A stretch of 64,000 nt of DNA from Candidatus Methylopumilus planktonicus (GTDB taxonomy: Bacteria; Pseudomonadota; Gammaproteobacteria; Burkholderiales; Methylophilaceae): the NCBI RefSeq assembly GCF_000981505.1, contig NZ_LN827929.1, positions 1,054,001-1,118,000 on the forward strand. The letters are read 5' to 3'. Positions within the stretch are counted from its first letter, which is position 1; the number at the start of each line of letters is the position of its first letter. The notes beneath the pieces are model-generated. The model saw only the letters and a program-made list of their open reading frames with translations, had not been told where the DNA came from and ran no database searches. This document shows positions 1 to 8,864 of the stretch, piece by piece. The position numbers were made by a program, and so were the translations under genes.

Positions 1-2
1 CT

Positions 3-1265
3 AAATTTCTTGACGTTCCTCAAGAATGTCTTATTTTAAGCATGAAAGCCAACCAGAAATACTTTCCTTTGATTGATAAAAATAACAAACTAGCTAATCA
101 ATTTTTGATTGTTTCAAATATATCGCCAAAAAATTCAGATCTCATTACTCAGGGCAATGAAAAAGTTATCAGGCCAAGATTATCAGACGCAGAATTTTTT
201 TATTCGCAAGACAAGAAAAAGCCACTTAAGGAATATCTCTCGCAACTTGCACATATTGTGTACCACAATAAACTTGGATCACAGGCTGAAAGATCCAAGA
301 GAGTCAAAACTATTGCATCTCTGATTGTAAAAAATTTAAATCAATCCAAATTACTCGATGCTGTAATTCTTGCGTGCGATTTATCAAAGGCAGATTTATC
401 TTCAAATATGGTCGGTGAGTTCCCTGAGCTTCAAGGCATTATGGGAAGATATTATGCGCTTAATGAAAAAATTTCTGATGAAATAGCTTTTGCAATTGAA
501 GATCATTACAAGCCACGATTTTCTGGTGACACACTTCCTAGAAGCACTGTTGGCGATATCGTTGCCATTGCTGACAAAATTGAAACTTTAATAGGTTTAT
601 TTAGTATTGGTGAGAAGCCTACAGGTGACAAAGATCCTTTTGCACTTAGGCGTCAAGTTATTGGAATCATTCGTATTCTTACTGAAAAAAATATTGATCT
701 AAATTTAAATACAGTGATCTCCGAATCGATTCAGGCAACTAAATTAGCTGAGTCTAAAGATCTTAATTCTTTCATTTACGATCGCCTCTCCAATTTCTTC
801 AAAGATCAGGGTTATGCTGCTCTTGATATCGAAGCCGTGCTTGCAATTGAATCAGGTTTAATTAATGAAATACCTAAAAGATTAAATGCAATTAAAGAAT
901 TTTTATTGCTCCCCGAGTCAGAAGACTTAGCATCAGCCAATAAAAGAGTTGGCAATATTCTTAAAAAAGCTGATGTTAAATCAAGCTTAAAAGTTAACCA
1001 ATCTTTACTTACAGACGAAGCCGAAATTAATTTATATAACACATTAGATTTTGTAGATGCTGAGTCTAGAAAAGAATATGTGGGAAAAAATTATTCGGGT
1101 TCGTTAAAATTACTATGCAAACTTAAAAATCCGATTGATCAGTTTTTTAAAGATGTTATGGTAAACGATAAAGATGAATCACTCAAAATGAATCGGCTCG
1201 CCCTCCTCGAAAAACTTTATTCGGCTATGAATTTAGTTGCTGATTTATCTAAACTTTCTTCTTAA
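3..1265 (+). CDS. glyS: Glycyl-tRNA synthetase beta subunit (3' part)
   Basis: Beta subunit of the heterotetrameric glycyl-tRNA synthetase, which charges tRNA-Gly in the cytoplasm. The gene is cut by the left window edge: the frame is open from base 3 and already encodes a typical GlyS stretch (FLDVPQECLILSMKANQKYF), so the ATG at 42 is internal. About 420 C-terminal residues of a protein usually near 690 residues are present. The GEFPELQGIMGRYYA motif near base 416 and the following HD-like helical region are characteristic. It is the first gene of a co-directional run: gmhB follows after 3 nt. glyQ is expected just upstream, outside the window. Confidence 0.95.
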   Translation, partial: KFLDVPQECLILSMKANQKYFPLIDKNNKLANQFLIVSNISPKNSDLITQGNEKVIRPRLSDAEFFYSQDKKKPLKEYLSQLAHIVYHNKLGSQAERSKRVKTIASLIVKNLNQSKLLDAVILACDLSKADLSSNMVGEFPELQGIMGRYYALNEKISDEIAFAIEDHYKPRFSGDTLPRSTVGDIVAIADKIETLIGLFSIGEKPTGDKDPFALRRQVIGIIRILTEKNIDLNLNTVISESIQATKLAESKDLNSFIYDRLSNFFKDQGYAALDIEAVLAIESGLINEIPKRLNAIKEFLLLPESEDLASANKRVGNILKKADVKSSLKVNQSLLTDEAEINLYNTLDFVDAESRKEYVGKNYSGSLKLLCKLKNPIDQFFKDVMVNDKDESLKMNRLALLEKLYSAMNLVADLSKLSS

Positions 1266-1268
1266 ATT

Positions 1269-1811
1269 ATGAAATTAGTCATTCTAGATAGAGATGGCGT
1301 AATCAATGAAGATAGCGTAAATTTTATTAAAACGCCTAATGAATGGATACCCATCCAAGATAGCCTAGAGTCAATTGCACTCTTAAACCAATCTGGCTTC
1401 AAAGTAGTGATAGCGACCAATCAATCAGGAATTGGCCGGGGTCTTTTTGACGTATCAACACTTAATCTCATTCATGAAAAGATGTTTAAATTACTTTCCC
1501 AACAAGGCGGGCATATCGATGCCATTTTCTTTTGTCCCCATAGAGCAGAAGAAGATTGTGAATGCCGCAAACCAAAACCAGGTATGTTAAAAGAAATTGC
1601 TCATCGATTTTCTATCAATTTAATAAAGGTTCCAGCCGTCGGAGACTCTTTAAGAGATTTACAAGCCTTCGATGCGGCAGGGGCTCAGCCTATCCTTGTC
1701 AAAACCGGCAAAGGAGAAGAGACGCTTGCAAAAGGTGGGCTACCCAAAAATACCTGGATTTGTGAAAACCTGGCAGAGGCGGCACAAAGAATTATTACGG
1801 AGTATGTTTAA
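1269..1811 (+). CDS. gmhB: D-glycero-beta-D-manno-heptose-1,7-bisphosphate 7-phosphatase
   Basis: HAD-superfamily phosphatase that removes the 7-phosphate of heptose bisphosphate during synthesis of ADP-heptose for the LPS inner core. The 180-residue length is normal for GmhB. HAD motif I is at the very N-terminus (LDRDGVIN), motif II is VIATNQSGIGRG, and the acidic motif is VGDSLRDLQA. The CPHRAEEDCECRKPKPGM segment carries the zinc-binding Cys/His set that separates GmhB from histidinol-phosphatases. It lies 3 nt after glyS and 9 nt before plsC, in an order common in betaproteobacteria. Confidence 0.93.
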   Translation: MKLVILDRDGVINEDSVNFIKTPNEWIPIQDSLESIALLNQSGFKVVIATNQSGIGRGLFDVSTLNLIHEKMFKLLSQQGGHIDAIFFCPHRAEEDCECRKPKPGMLKEIAHRFSINLIKVPAVGDSLRDLQAFDAAGAQPILVKTGKGEETLAKGGLPKNTWICENLAEAAQRIITEYV

Positions 1812-1820
1812 CTTAAAATA

Positions 1821-2528
1821 ATGCTTTATTTAAGATCCATTATTTTTTTAATTGGTATGTGGATTTTTACTATTCCATTTACCTTGGTATCCCTTCTTAC
1901 ATTTACGTTTCCAGCCATTACAAGATATAAATTTATTTCAATTTGGGCAAAAACAATGCTATATTGGCTTCGAATTTCCTGTAATCTAAATTTTGTTGTC
2001 AAAGGGGAGCAAAACATAGGTTCAACTGCATCGATTGTACTTTCCAAACATCAATCAGCATGGGAAACACTTGCTTTTCAAAAAATATTTCCTCCGCAAG
2101 TTTGGGTACTTAAAAAAGAATTATTATGGGTTCCGTTTTTCGGATGGGGCCTAGCCATGACATCTCCAATCGCCATTAATCGTAAAGCAGGACGAAAATC
2201 TCTAGAACAAATTCTTACTCAAGGTCTTGATCGACTCAAAAAAGGTTTTTGGATTGTCATGTTTCCTGAAGGCACGCGAACTCATCCAGGACAAAAAGGT
2301 AAATATCATATTGGCGGTGCTTGGGTTGCTTCAAAAACAAATACGCAGGTCATTCCTGTTGCTCATAATGCAGGCTTATTTTGGCCAAAAAATTCAATTC
2401 TTAAAAAACCAGGAACCATTCAAGTAAGTATCGGCGAAGCTATAGATGTAAAAAATAAAAACCCTGATGAAATTATTAGGCTTACCGAAAATTGGATTGA
2501 AAAAGAGGTTTTACATTTAAATGATTAA
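1821..2528 (+). CDS. plsC: 1-acyl-sn-glycerol-3-phosphate acyltransferase
   Basis: Inner-membrane acyltransferase that converts lysophosphatidate to phosphatidate in phospholipid synthesis. Two hydrophobic N-terminal segments (about residues 3-40) precede the PlsC domain. The catalytic block reads KHQSAWET, so the usual H-x4-D motif appears as H-x4-E; I recall this variant from other proteobacterial PlsC-like proteins but could not check it. Motif II (AINR) and motif III (FPEGTRT) are intact. The stop overlaps the next gene by 8 nt, implying translational coupling. A paralogue specialised in another acyl transfer cannot be excluded. Confidence 0.87.
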   Translation: MLYLRSIIFLIGMWIFTIPFTLVSLLTFTFPAITRYKFISIWAKTMLYWLRISCNLNFVVKGEQNIGSTASIVLSKHQSAWETLAFQKIFPPQVWVLKKELLWVPFFGWGLAMTSPIAINRKAGRKSLEQILTQGLDRLKKGFWIVMFPEGTRTHPGQKGKYHIGGAWVASKTNTQVIPVAHNAGLFWPKNSILKKPGTIQVSIGEAIDVKNKNPDEIIRLTENWIEKEVLHLND

Positions 2529-3243
2529 TTTAAAACCTACCAATCTTGAGTTATTTTTACCTAGCGGTAAAAAAATTAAATACCTTCTAAAAAGAAGAAA
2601 TCGAAGAACCATTGGTTTGAAAGTAGATCACGACGGCCTTGTTATTCATGCGCCTATTCTTATTCCCAGGTCTCGTATTGAAGAACTTATTGCGCCAAAA
2701 CTTGATTGGATTCAAGAGAAGCTCTCCCTTCAATTAAACAAGAAAAAGAAAATCAATTGGAAAACAGGTGAATTAATTCACATTTTGGGCAATAAAGTTA
2801 TCCTTAGTCTCAAGGCGAGCAAAACAAACTCAGTTCTGCAAGATAAAGACATACTCCATGTCGATACGAATCGTGTGAATGATCAAATCCATTCGGCTAA
2901 GCTCGTATCAAAATGGTTAAAAGAAAAAGCATTGAAAGACTTTGTTCGAAGAGTAGAAGTATTTAGCGTTAAACTTAATGTTCATCCTTCTAACGTTTAC
3001 CTTTCAAATGCAAAATCTCGATGGGGAAGCTGTAACTCTAAAAAAGAAATTAGACTTAATTGGAGGTTAATCCAAGCACCTCCGCATATTATTAATTATG
3101 TGATTTGTCATGAATTAGCTCACCTCAAGGAAATGAATCATTCAAATCGTTTTTGGGAAGAAGTAGAAAAAGTCCTTCCTGAATATCGCTCATCAGAAAA
3201 AGAACTCAAAACGCTCTCAAGCGATTTGTATCTTATTGGTTAA
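2521..3243 (+). CDS. YgjP-like zinc metallopeptidase (DUF45/M48-like)
   Basis: Predicted cytoplasmic zinc metalloprotease of the YgjP/DUF45 (WLM-like) family; physiological substrates are poorly known. The signature block CHELAHLKEMNHSNRFW near residue 200 contains the HExxH zinc site and the downstream family-specific His. The preceding WGSCN motif is also typical. The 240-residue length is normal. The start overlaps the end of plsC by 8 nt. The gene ends in a TTAA shared with the stop of the opposing SCO1 gene, leaving no room for a terminator. Confidence 0.87.
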   Translation: MINLKPTNLELFLPSGKKIKYLLKRRNRRTIGLKVDHDGLVIHAPILIPRSRIEELIAPKLDWIQEKLSLQLNKKKKINWKTGELIHILGNKVILSLKASKTNSVLQDKDILHVDTNRVNDQIHSAKLVSKWLKEKALKDFVRRVEVFSVKLNVHPSNVYLSNAKSRWGSCNSKKEIRLNWRLIQAPPHIINYVICHELAHLKEMNHSNRFWEEVEKVLPEYRSSEKELKTLSSDLYLIG

Positions 3244-3815
3244 ATAAGCTTTGCGAGGTCGCTCGCCAAGTCTTCAGGTTTTTGTCCGTGACTTGTATGA
3301 AGCTTAATGCTTCCCTTCTTATCAAGCACATATAAACCTGCGCTGTGATCAATCGTATAGCCAGATTTACTTCCATCATTCACTTTTTGATAAAAAATCT
3401 TAAATTGACTTATGACTTTATTAATGTCGCTCTCTGATCCAGTAAGCCCGAGAAAAGAACTATTAAATGTAGGAATAAATTTCTTCAAAACATCCTCGGT
3501 ATCTCGAGCTGGGTCTAAAGTGATAAAGATAACTTGTACGTCTGAAGCCTTATCTTTGAGAAGGGTCATTGTTTTTTTAAGATCGGTCAAAGTTGTAGGG
3601 CAAATATCAGGGCAGTGCGTAAATCCAAAAAAAATCACCACTACTTTGCCCTTGAAATCTTCTAATGTTCTTATCTGCCCATTAAAGTCTTTTAACCTAA
3701 AAGTCGTGTCAATAGGAACTGAGCTTATATCTGTGCCTACAAAAGTCTGATCATGAGAGTTTTGACAAGAAATAAGACAAATGAGGGTTAAAAATAAAAG
3801 TACAATTTTTTTCAT
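3240..3815 (-). CDS. SCO1/SenC copper-binding lipoprotein
   Basis: Thioredoxin-fold copper chaperone of the SCO1/SenC/PrrC family, which delivers copper to the CuA site of cytochrome c oxidase or acts in thiol redox control. A 17-residue signal peptide ends in a lipobox (CLISC), predicting an acylated, membrane-anchored periplasmic protein. The copper site is visible as CPDICP (CxxxC) around residue 73, with the distal His in TIDHSAGLYV near residue 160. The 191-residue length is typical. It is divergent from ilvE and shares a TTAA stop with the YgjP-like gene. No oxidase genes are adjacent here. Confidence 0.92.
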   Translation of the reverse strand: MKKIVLLFLTLICLISCQNSHDQTFVGTDISSVPIDTTFRLKDFNGQIRTLEDFKGKVVVIFFGFTHCPDICPTTLTDLKKTMTLLKDKASDVQVIFITLDPARDTEDVLKKFIPTFNSSFLGLTGSESDINKVISQFKIFYQKVNDGSKSGYTIDHSAGLYVLDKKGSIKLHTSHGQKPEDLASDLAKLI

Positions 3816-3914
3816 AATATATTTCTCAATAAAAGCGATTCATTTTATCATGTTAATAAATGGTAATAAATCTAGAAGAAACATAACAAAGCTTCACCAA
3901 TTTTAAGGAAAACT

Positions 3915-4847
3915 ATGGCAATCCCAACATCAATGGAAGACCGTGACGGACACATTTGGTTCGATAACAAAATGACGCCTTGGCGCGATGCCAAAACTCA
4001 CGTGCTCACTCACACGCTTCACTATGGTTTGGGTGTCTTTGAGGGAGTAAGAGCCTATAAAACCAATGAAGGTACTGCCATTTTTAGGCTTAAGGAACAT
4101 ACAGATCGATTCTTTAATTCTGCGCATATTCTTGGAATGAAAATGCCTTATGACAAAAATGTCATTATGGATGCTCACAAAAAAGCCGTTAAAGAAAATA
4201 AATTGGAATCTGCTTATATTCGACCTATGGCGTTTTATGGGGCTGAAGCCATGGGAATTTCTGCAAAAGCTTTATCAACGCATGTCATTGTTGCAGCATG
4301 GCAATGGGGTGCTTATATGGGCAAAGAAGCACTTGAAAATGGTATTCGTGTAAAAACGTCCTCTTTTTCAAGGCATCATGTCAACGTCACCATGTGTAAA
4401 GCTAAAGCAAATGGTAACTATATGAATTCAATTCTAGCTCATCAAGAAGCAATTCAAGATGGCTATGAGGAAGCATTATTGCTTGATGTAAATGGTTTAG
4501 TAACTGAGGGTTCAGGTGAGAATATATTTATCATCAAACATAACAAACTGTTTACGCCCGATCTGACTAGCGCACTAGAAGGTATTACCCGCGATACGAT
4601 CATTCAAATTGCAAATGATTTAAAAATACCAGTGATTGAAAAAAGAATCACACGAGATGAAGTCTATACTGCCGATGAAGCTTTCTTTACAGGCACAGCT
4701 GCTGAAGTAACGCCCATTAGAGAACTGGATAGAAGAATGATTGGCAAAGGTGGTCGCGGAGAAATAACCAAAGAATTACAAAGTATTTATTTTGATGCTG
4801 TTACAGGAAAATCAAAAAAATATGCAGAGTGGCTCACTCACGTTTAA
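3915..4847 (+). CDS. ilvE: Branched-chain amino acid aminotransferase
   Basis: Class IV PLP-dependent aminotransferase that performs the last step of leucine, isoleucine and valine synthesis. The 310-residue length matches IlvE. The N-terminus contains the family pattern HYGLGVFEGVRAY; the PLP lysine lies in the CKAKANGNYMNS block near residue 162; the cofactor-phosphate region GLVTEGSGENIF and the C-terminal EVFFTGTAAEVTP-like region (here EAFFTGTAAEVTP) are intact. A Shine-Dalgarno-like AAGGA precedes the ATG at a good distance. A small zinc-finger gene follows after 3 nt. Confidence 0.95.
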   Translation: MAIPTSMEDRDGHIWFDNKMTPWRDAKTHVLTHTLHYGLGVFEGVRAYKTNEGTAIFRLKEHTDRFFNSAHILGMKMPYDKNVIMDAHKKAVKENKLESAYIRPMAFYGAEAMGISAKALSTHVIVAAWQWGAYMGKEALENGIRVKTSSFSRHHVNVTMCKAKANGNYMNSILAHQEAIQDGYEEALLLDVNGLVTEGSGENIFIIKHNKLFTPDLTSALEGITRDTIIQIANDLKIPVIEKRITRDEVYTADEAFFTGTAAEVTPIRELDRRMIGKGGRGEITKELQSIYFDAVTGKSKKYAEWLTHV

Positions 4848-4850
4848 ACC

Positions 4851-5012
4851 ATGAATAATCAAGTGATAAGTGTAGATAAAAAAAGTCTCCCATTGTTTTG
4901 TCCTACGGAAAAAGAAAATCTATTTTCATCTCACCCAAGAGTGTTTTTAGATATTACGCAAACGGGCATGGTGTCATGTCCTTATTGCGGCACAACTTAT
5001 AAACTAAAATAA
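4851..5012 (+). CDS. Small CHCC zinc-finger protein (53 aa)
   Basis: A 53-residue ORF matching the zf-CHCC family, related to the zinc-binding C-terminus of the mitochondrial complex I subunit NDUFS6. The pattern is visible: Cys in LPLFCP, then SSHPRVFLDI with the His, then CPYCGTTYKL with the last two Cys. It starts 3 nt after the ilvE stop, so it is almost certainly co-transcribed. It ends 1 nt before the stop of murI on the other strand. The bacterial role is not established; a respiratory or Fe-S assembly link is inferred from the eukaryotic relative. Confidence 0.85.
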   Translation: MNNQVISVDKKSLPLFCPTEKENLFSSHPRVFLDITQTGMVSCPYCGTTYKLK

Positions 5013-5013
5013 A

Positions 5014-5823
5014 TTAATCCCAAAGGCCTCTGTAATTATAGCTTTCCGGGTTTTCTCCCCAAAGATCGGCCATAACCTTATCTGCATTTTTATCCAAACT
5101 ATTTGTCCAGAAATTAGTTGTCCCTGAAGCTATATTTTGGTTTAGTAAATCTTTTTCTACTAAGACATGTTTTAAATAATTTGCTACTGCATTACCTGTA
5201 TCTACAATCTTAATATGGTCTGGTATTAATGTTTGAATTGCGGGTTTCAAAAAAGAATAATGTGTACACCCCAAAACTAGGGTGTCAATTTTTTCTTTTA
5301 AAAGAGGATCAATGTATTTTTTTAAAAGCGCAATAAGCGCTGGACTAACGAGATCACCATGCTCAACAAGCTCAACTAATCCAAAACATGGCTGTGTAAT
5401 AAAATGAATATCATTACTATGATGCTCGAGAAGTGCTGAAAATTTTGCACTTAACAAAGTGCCTGATGTTGCCAATATGCCAACTATTTTATTTTTAGAC
5501 ATTAATGAGGCGGGCTTAACTGCTGGCTCCATACCTATTATTGGATAACTAAAGCGATCTCTAAGTATCTGAATTGATGCAGCTGTGGAGGTATTACAGG
5601 CTATTACAACAGACTTAACATTTTTTTTATTTAAAAAATCAAAAGCAGTTAAGACGCGATGAGTAATTTCTTCGCTTGATTTTTCACCATAAGGCGCAAA
5701 TTTAGAATCTGCAACATAAATGAGATTCTCATGAAATAAATGCTCTCTTATACACTTAAGTACTGAAATACCGCCTACTCCGGAATCAATCACACCAATA
5801 GGATTATTTTGAAATGGAGACAT
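5014..5823 (-). CDS. murI: Glutamate racemase
   Basis: Cofactor-independent racemase that makes D-glutamate for peptidoglycan. The 269-residue length is normal. The N-terminal IGVIDSGVGGISVL carries the conserved Asp-Ser-Gly; the two catalytic cysteines lie in ACNTSTAAS (about residue 75) and LGCTHYSFL (about residue 185). It is a single gene on the minus strand, convergent with the ilvE/zinc-finger pair and divergent from the cobalamin adenosyltransferase. The roughly 78 bp to that gene must hold both promoters. Confidence 0.95.
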   Translation of the reverse strand: MSPFQNNPIGVIDSGVGGISVLKCIREHLFHENLIYVADSKFAPYGEKSSEEITHRVLTAFDFLNKKNVKSVVIACNTSTAASIQILRDRFSYPIIGMEPAVKPASLMSKNKIVGILATSGTLLSAKFSALLEHHSNDIHFITQPCFGLVELVEHGDLVSPALIALLKKYIDPLLKEKIDTLVLGCTHYSFLKPAIQTLIPDHIKIVDTGNAVANYLKHVLVEKDLLNQNIASGTTNFWTNSLDKNADKVMADLWGENPESYNYRGLWD

Positions 5824-5901
5824 GAGATTAATCTAAAGTTTTGTTCAAATCTAAATATAGATGATAGTAAGCTTAATGTACAATGATTGAAAAGGAAAAT
5901 C

Positions 5902-6450
5902 ATGGCTAACCGTTTAACAAAAATATTCACGAGGGGTGGGGACAAAGGATCCACAGGCCTTGGCGATGGATCAAGAACTAATAAATTTAGCGATCGAATC
6001 GTAGCGCTCGGTGCGATAGATGAGCTTAATTCAATGATTGGGCTTATGCTTACAGAAAGTCTGCCACCCAAAATCATTAAAATGTTAACTGTTATACAGC
6101 ATCACTTATTCAATCTAGGTGGCGAGATATCAATGCCAGGATATAAAATCATCCAAAAAAATGATGTCCTTGAATTAGAAGAAATCATAACCTCTTATAA
6201 TAAGGACTTACCTCCCCTGAAAGAATTTATCCTGCCAGGAGGCTCTAAAGCTGCAGCATTTTGTCATATGGCGAGAACGATTTGCAGAAGAACCGAACAG
6301 GCTATATTTAAACTCAACTCAAAAGATGCGATTAACGCATACTCCCTGCAGTATATTAATAGGCTCTCAGATCTTTTATTTGTTCTTGCTAGAGTTATCA
6401 ATAAACATAAAAAAGTTAAAGATGTTTTCTGGAAAAAAGATATTAGTTAA
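5902..6450 (+). CDS. PduO-type ATP:cob(I)alamin adenosyltransferase
   Basis: Transfers the 5'-deoxyadenosyl group of ATP to cob(I)alamin to make coenzyme B12. The N-terminal ATP-binding block TRGGDKGSTGLGDGSR and the C-terminal RTICRRTEQ and YINRLSDLLFVLAR motifs define the PduO/MMAB type. I chose the ATG at 5902 (MANRLTK) because AAAGGA lies 5-6 nt upstream; a TTG at 5887 would give five extra residues and lacks a ribosome site. The protein is 182 residues. No B12 biosynthesis gene is nearby, so salvage is the likely context (inference). Confidence 0.92.
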   Translation: MANRLTKIFTRGGDKGSTGLGDGSRTNKFSDRIVALGAIDELNSMIGLMLTESLPPKIIKMLTVIQHHLFNLGGEISMPGYKIIQKNDVLELEEIITSYNKDLPPLKEFILPGGSKAAAFCHMARTICRRTEQAIFKLNSKDAINAYSLQYINRLSDLLFVLARVINKHKKVKDVFWKKDIS

Positions 6451-6465
6451 TACAGATCTTCATTG

Positions 6466-7728
6466 ATGTCAGCGACCCCTCCCATACTAAAAGCCTTTTT
6501 TAAAAAATTTAAAAAAACTAAAAAATCTAATTTTGAAATTGATTTCGAAAAAATTGATATCAGTCTTATCAGCGTTCATGCAATAAAAACTATAGAAGTT
6601 CTAGAAGACAATGGCTTTGAGGCCTATCTTGTGGGTGGGGCAGTAAGAGATCTTTTATTTGGGATTAAGCCGAAAGACTTTGACGTAGTTACAAACGCTA
6701 CTCCTGATCAAATCCATCATTTATTTAGGCGCTCTAGAATGATTGGGCGACGTTTCAAATTAGTCCATGTGATATACGGACGAGAGGTCATCGAAGTCTC
6801 CACATACCGCTCTCAACAAAAAGAAATTCCTCAGTCTGATGGTTCCGTGATTAAAGATGATAACCATTACGGCACAATAGAAGAGGACGCAATGCGCCGT
6901 GACTTCACTATTAATGCAATGTTTTACAGCCCAACGAATCATAAGCTTGTTGATTTTCATGAGGGGTTAGAAGACCTTAAACATGGGATTATTCGTATGA
7001 TTGGTGATCCAGAAAAGCGCTATCAAGAAGACCCTATTCGTATATTGAGAGCTTTCCGTGTGTGTGCAAAACTTAATATGACTCTGCATACCCCCTCAAG
7101 AAGCCCTATAAAAAAAATTATCCCTCTACTTCATGACATTCCCCATTCAAGACTGTTTGATGAAGTTATTAAATTTTTCTTAACAGGGCATGCATTAAGT
7201 AGCTATAAAGTCATGCAAGATGAAAGTATCTTCGCGCAGTTTTTCTTATCACCAGAATTTAAGTCAGAAGAAATTGATCTTTTTATTTCGAATGGTCTTA
7301 AAAATACTGACTTAAGAATTAACCAAGACAAGTCATGTAACCCGAGCTTCTTATTTTCATTTTTGTTATGGCATCAAGTTTATGTATTGTGGGACCAATA
7401 CAAAGCTGAGATTAAACATTCTATAGCGGGTCTTAACCAAGCGATTGATGAAGTGATCGAAAAACAAATTAAACTTTTCCCTATTCATAAACGCTTCACA
7501 ATTACTATGAAAGAAATATGGCGATTGCAACCGCGATTCGAAAATCAATCTCCAAAAAAAATATACAGGTTATTACTCCATCCAAGATTTAGAGCTGCAT
7601 ATGACTTTATGCTATTGCGATGTCAATCTAACCAGCTCGACCAGAGTATTGGTATATGGTGGACAAATTTTATTGATGCTGATAACCATGAAAAATCGTT
7701 AATGGTCAAACAACTTACCCGTAAATAG
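6466..7728 (+). CDS. pcnB: Poly(A) polymerase I
   Basis: Nucleotidyltransferase of the class II polymerase beta superfamily that adds 3' poly(A) tails to RNA and promotes decay. Residues about 45-130 contain the signature: AYLVGGAVRDLLFG, then KDFDVVTNATP with the catalytic Asp pair, and the RRDFTINAMFY block near residue 148 typical of PcnB/CCA enzymes. The extended region before the nucleotidyltransferase domain and the 420-residue length favour PcnB over Cca. The ATG at 6466 directly follows an in-frame TTG at 6463. The gene lies 15 nt after the adenosyltransferase and 6 nt before folK. Confidence 0.9.
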   Translation: MSATPPILKAFFKKFKKTKKSNFEIDFEKIDISLISVHAIKTIEVLEDNGFEAYLVGGAVRDLLFGIKPKDFDVVTNATPDQIHHLFRRSRMIGRRFKLVHVIYGREVIEVSTYRSQQKEIPQSDGSVIKDDNHYGTIEEDAMRRDFTINAMFYSPTNHKLVDFHEGLEDLKHGIIRMIGDPEKRYQEDPIRILRAFRVCAKLNMTLHTPSRSPIKKIIPLLHDIPHSRLFDEVIKFFLTGHALSSYKVMQDESIFAQFFLSPEFKSEEIDLFISNGLKNTDLRINQDKSCNPSFLFSFLLWHQVYVLWDQYKAEIKHSIAGLNQAIDEVIEKQIKLFPIHKRFTITMKEIWRLQPRFENQSPKKIYRLLLHPRFRAAYDFMLLRCQSNQLDQSIGIWWTNFIDADNHEKSLMVKQLTRK

Positions 7729-7734
7729 TCAAAG

Positions 7735-8220
7735 ATGGGCATCTTAGCTTACATTGCAGTAGGAAGTAATCTTGCAAATCCACTAAATCAAGTGACTACC
7801 GCATTTAATGAAATTGGAAATATGCCTAAAAGTAAGCTAATAAAAAAATCGAGTTGCTATTCCAGCTCGCCTTTAGGTTATAAAGACCAGCCTGACTTTG
7901 TCAACGCTGTGGTTTCGATTGAAACCGAACTTAGCCCTCATGAGCTCTTATTGGAGCTGCAAATGATAGAAAGCTCACATAAAAGAGAGCGTTCATTCCC
8001 TAATGCACCTAGAACCCTTGATTTAGATATTCTTCTTTATGGGGACTTAAGAATAGATGAACCTAAACTCACCATACCGCATCCTAGAATGCATGAGCGC
8101 ACTTTTGTTATTTTTCCTCTTCAAGAAATTAATGAAAATATTTCTGTCCCCCCTTTCGGAGATATCGCTAAAATAGCCAAAGGATTAGATCCAGAAAATA
8201 CCAAACGCATAACTTTATGA
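7735..8220 (+). CDS. folK: 2-amino-4-hydroxy-6-hydroxymethyldihydropteridine pyrophosphokinase
   Basis: HPPK of folate biosynthesis, which pyrophosphorylates 6-hydroxymethyl-dihydropterin with ATP. The protein is 161 residues. The N-terminal AYIAVGSNLANP, the magnesium-binding signature RTLDLDILLYGD (about residue 92), and IPHPRMHERTFVIFPL are diagnostic. The stop overlaps the start of the deoxynucleoside kinase gene as ATGA, so the two are probably translationally coupled. The order pcnB-folK-kinase-panB-panC recurs in betaproteobacteria. Confidence 0.96.
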   Translation: MGILAYIAVGSNLANPLNQVTTAFNEIGNMPKSKLIKKSSCYSSSPLGYKDQPDFVNAVVSIETELSPHELLLELQMIESSHKRERSFPNAPRTLDLDILLYGDLRIDEPKLTIPHPRMHERTFVIFPLQEINENISVPPFGDIAKIAKGLDPENTKRITL

Positions 8221-8864
8221 ATATTTTTGATAGATTTCCTTACATTGTAGTTGAAGGGCCCATTGGCTCAGGAAAGTCCACGCTAGCAAAAATTTTAGCT
8301 GATCGATTTGGGGTAAATTTTATAAGCGAAAAAGCCGAAAAAAATCCTTTTCTGCCAAAATTTTATGAGGACATGAAGCGCTACGCCTTATCGACTCAGT
8401 TATTTTTTCTTTTTCAAAGAGCAGACCAGATTCAAAAAATTTCACAGATAGATATGTTTAAAGAATCAACGATTGCTGACTTTTTTCTTGAAAAAGATCC
8501 TATCTTTGCAAAAAATAATTTAGATGAGGAGGAGTTTAATCTCTACCATCAAATCTTTTCTCACTTACAATTAAAAGCACCAAAACCAGATCTCATTATT
8601 TATATTCAGACATCTATAGAAACTTTAGAAAAAAGAATTAAAGATAGAAGCATTGATTTTGAAACGGATATTTCAACTGAATATTTAGAAGCAATTTCTG
8701 AATCATATAGCCAATTTTTTCACAGTTATGATCGCTCGCCTGTTTTAATTCTTAATAACGAAAATTTAAATATCCTCAAAGATAAAAATGCCATTGATCT
8801 CTTAATTAGTCGAATTATGAATATCAAAAGTAATCGCGAGTTTTTTAATCCCCAACTGCTATGA
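8217..8864 (+). CDS. Deoxynucleoside kinase (dNK/dGK family)
   Basis: P-loop kinase of the deoxyadenosine/deoxyguanosine/deoxycytidine kinase family, which salvages deoxynucleosides to monophosphates. The Walker A loop is at residues 13-21 (GPIGSGKST); a DF/EKD helix region and the lid motif KRIKDRSID (about residue 140) follow. The 215-residue length fits. It overlaps folK and panB by 4 nt each (ATGA at both ends). Substrate preference cannot be read from the sequence by eye. Confidence 0.85.
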   Translation: MNIFDRFPYIVVEGPIGSGKSTLAKILADRFGVNFISEKAEKNPFLPKFYEDMKRYALSTQLFFLFQRADQIQKISQIDMFKESTIADFFLEKDPIFAKNNLDEEEFNLYHQIFSHLQLKAPKPDLIIYIQTSIETLEKRIKDRSIDFETDISTEYLEAISESYSQFFHSYDRSPVLILNNENLNILKDKNAIDLLISRIMNIKSNREFFNPQLL

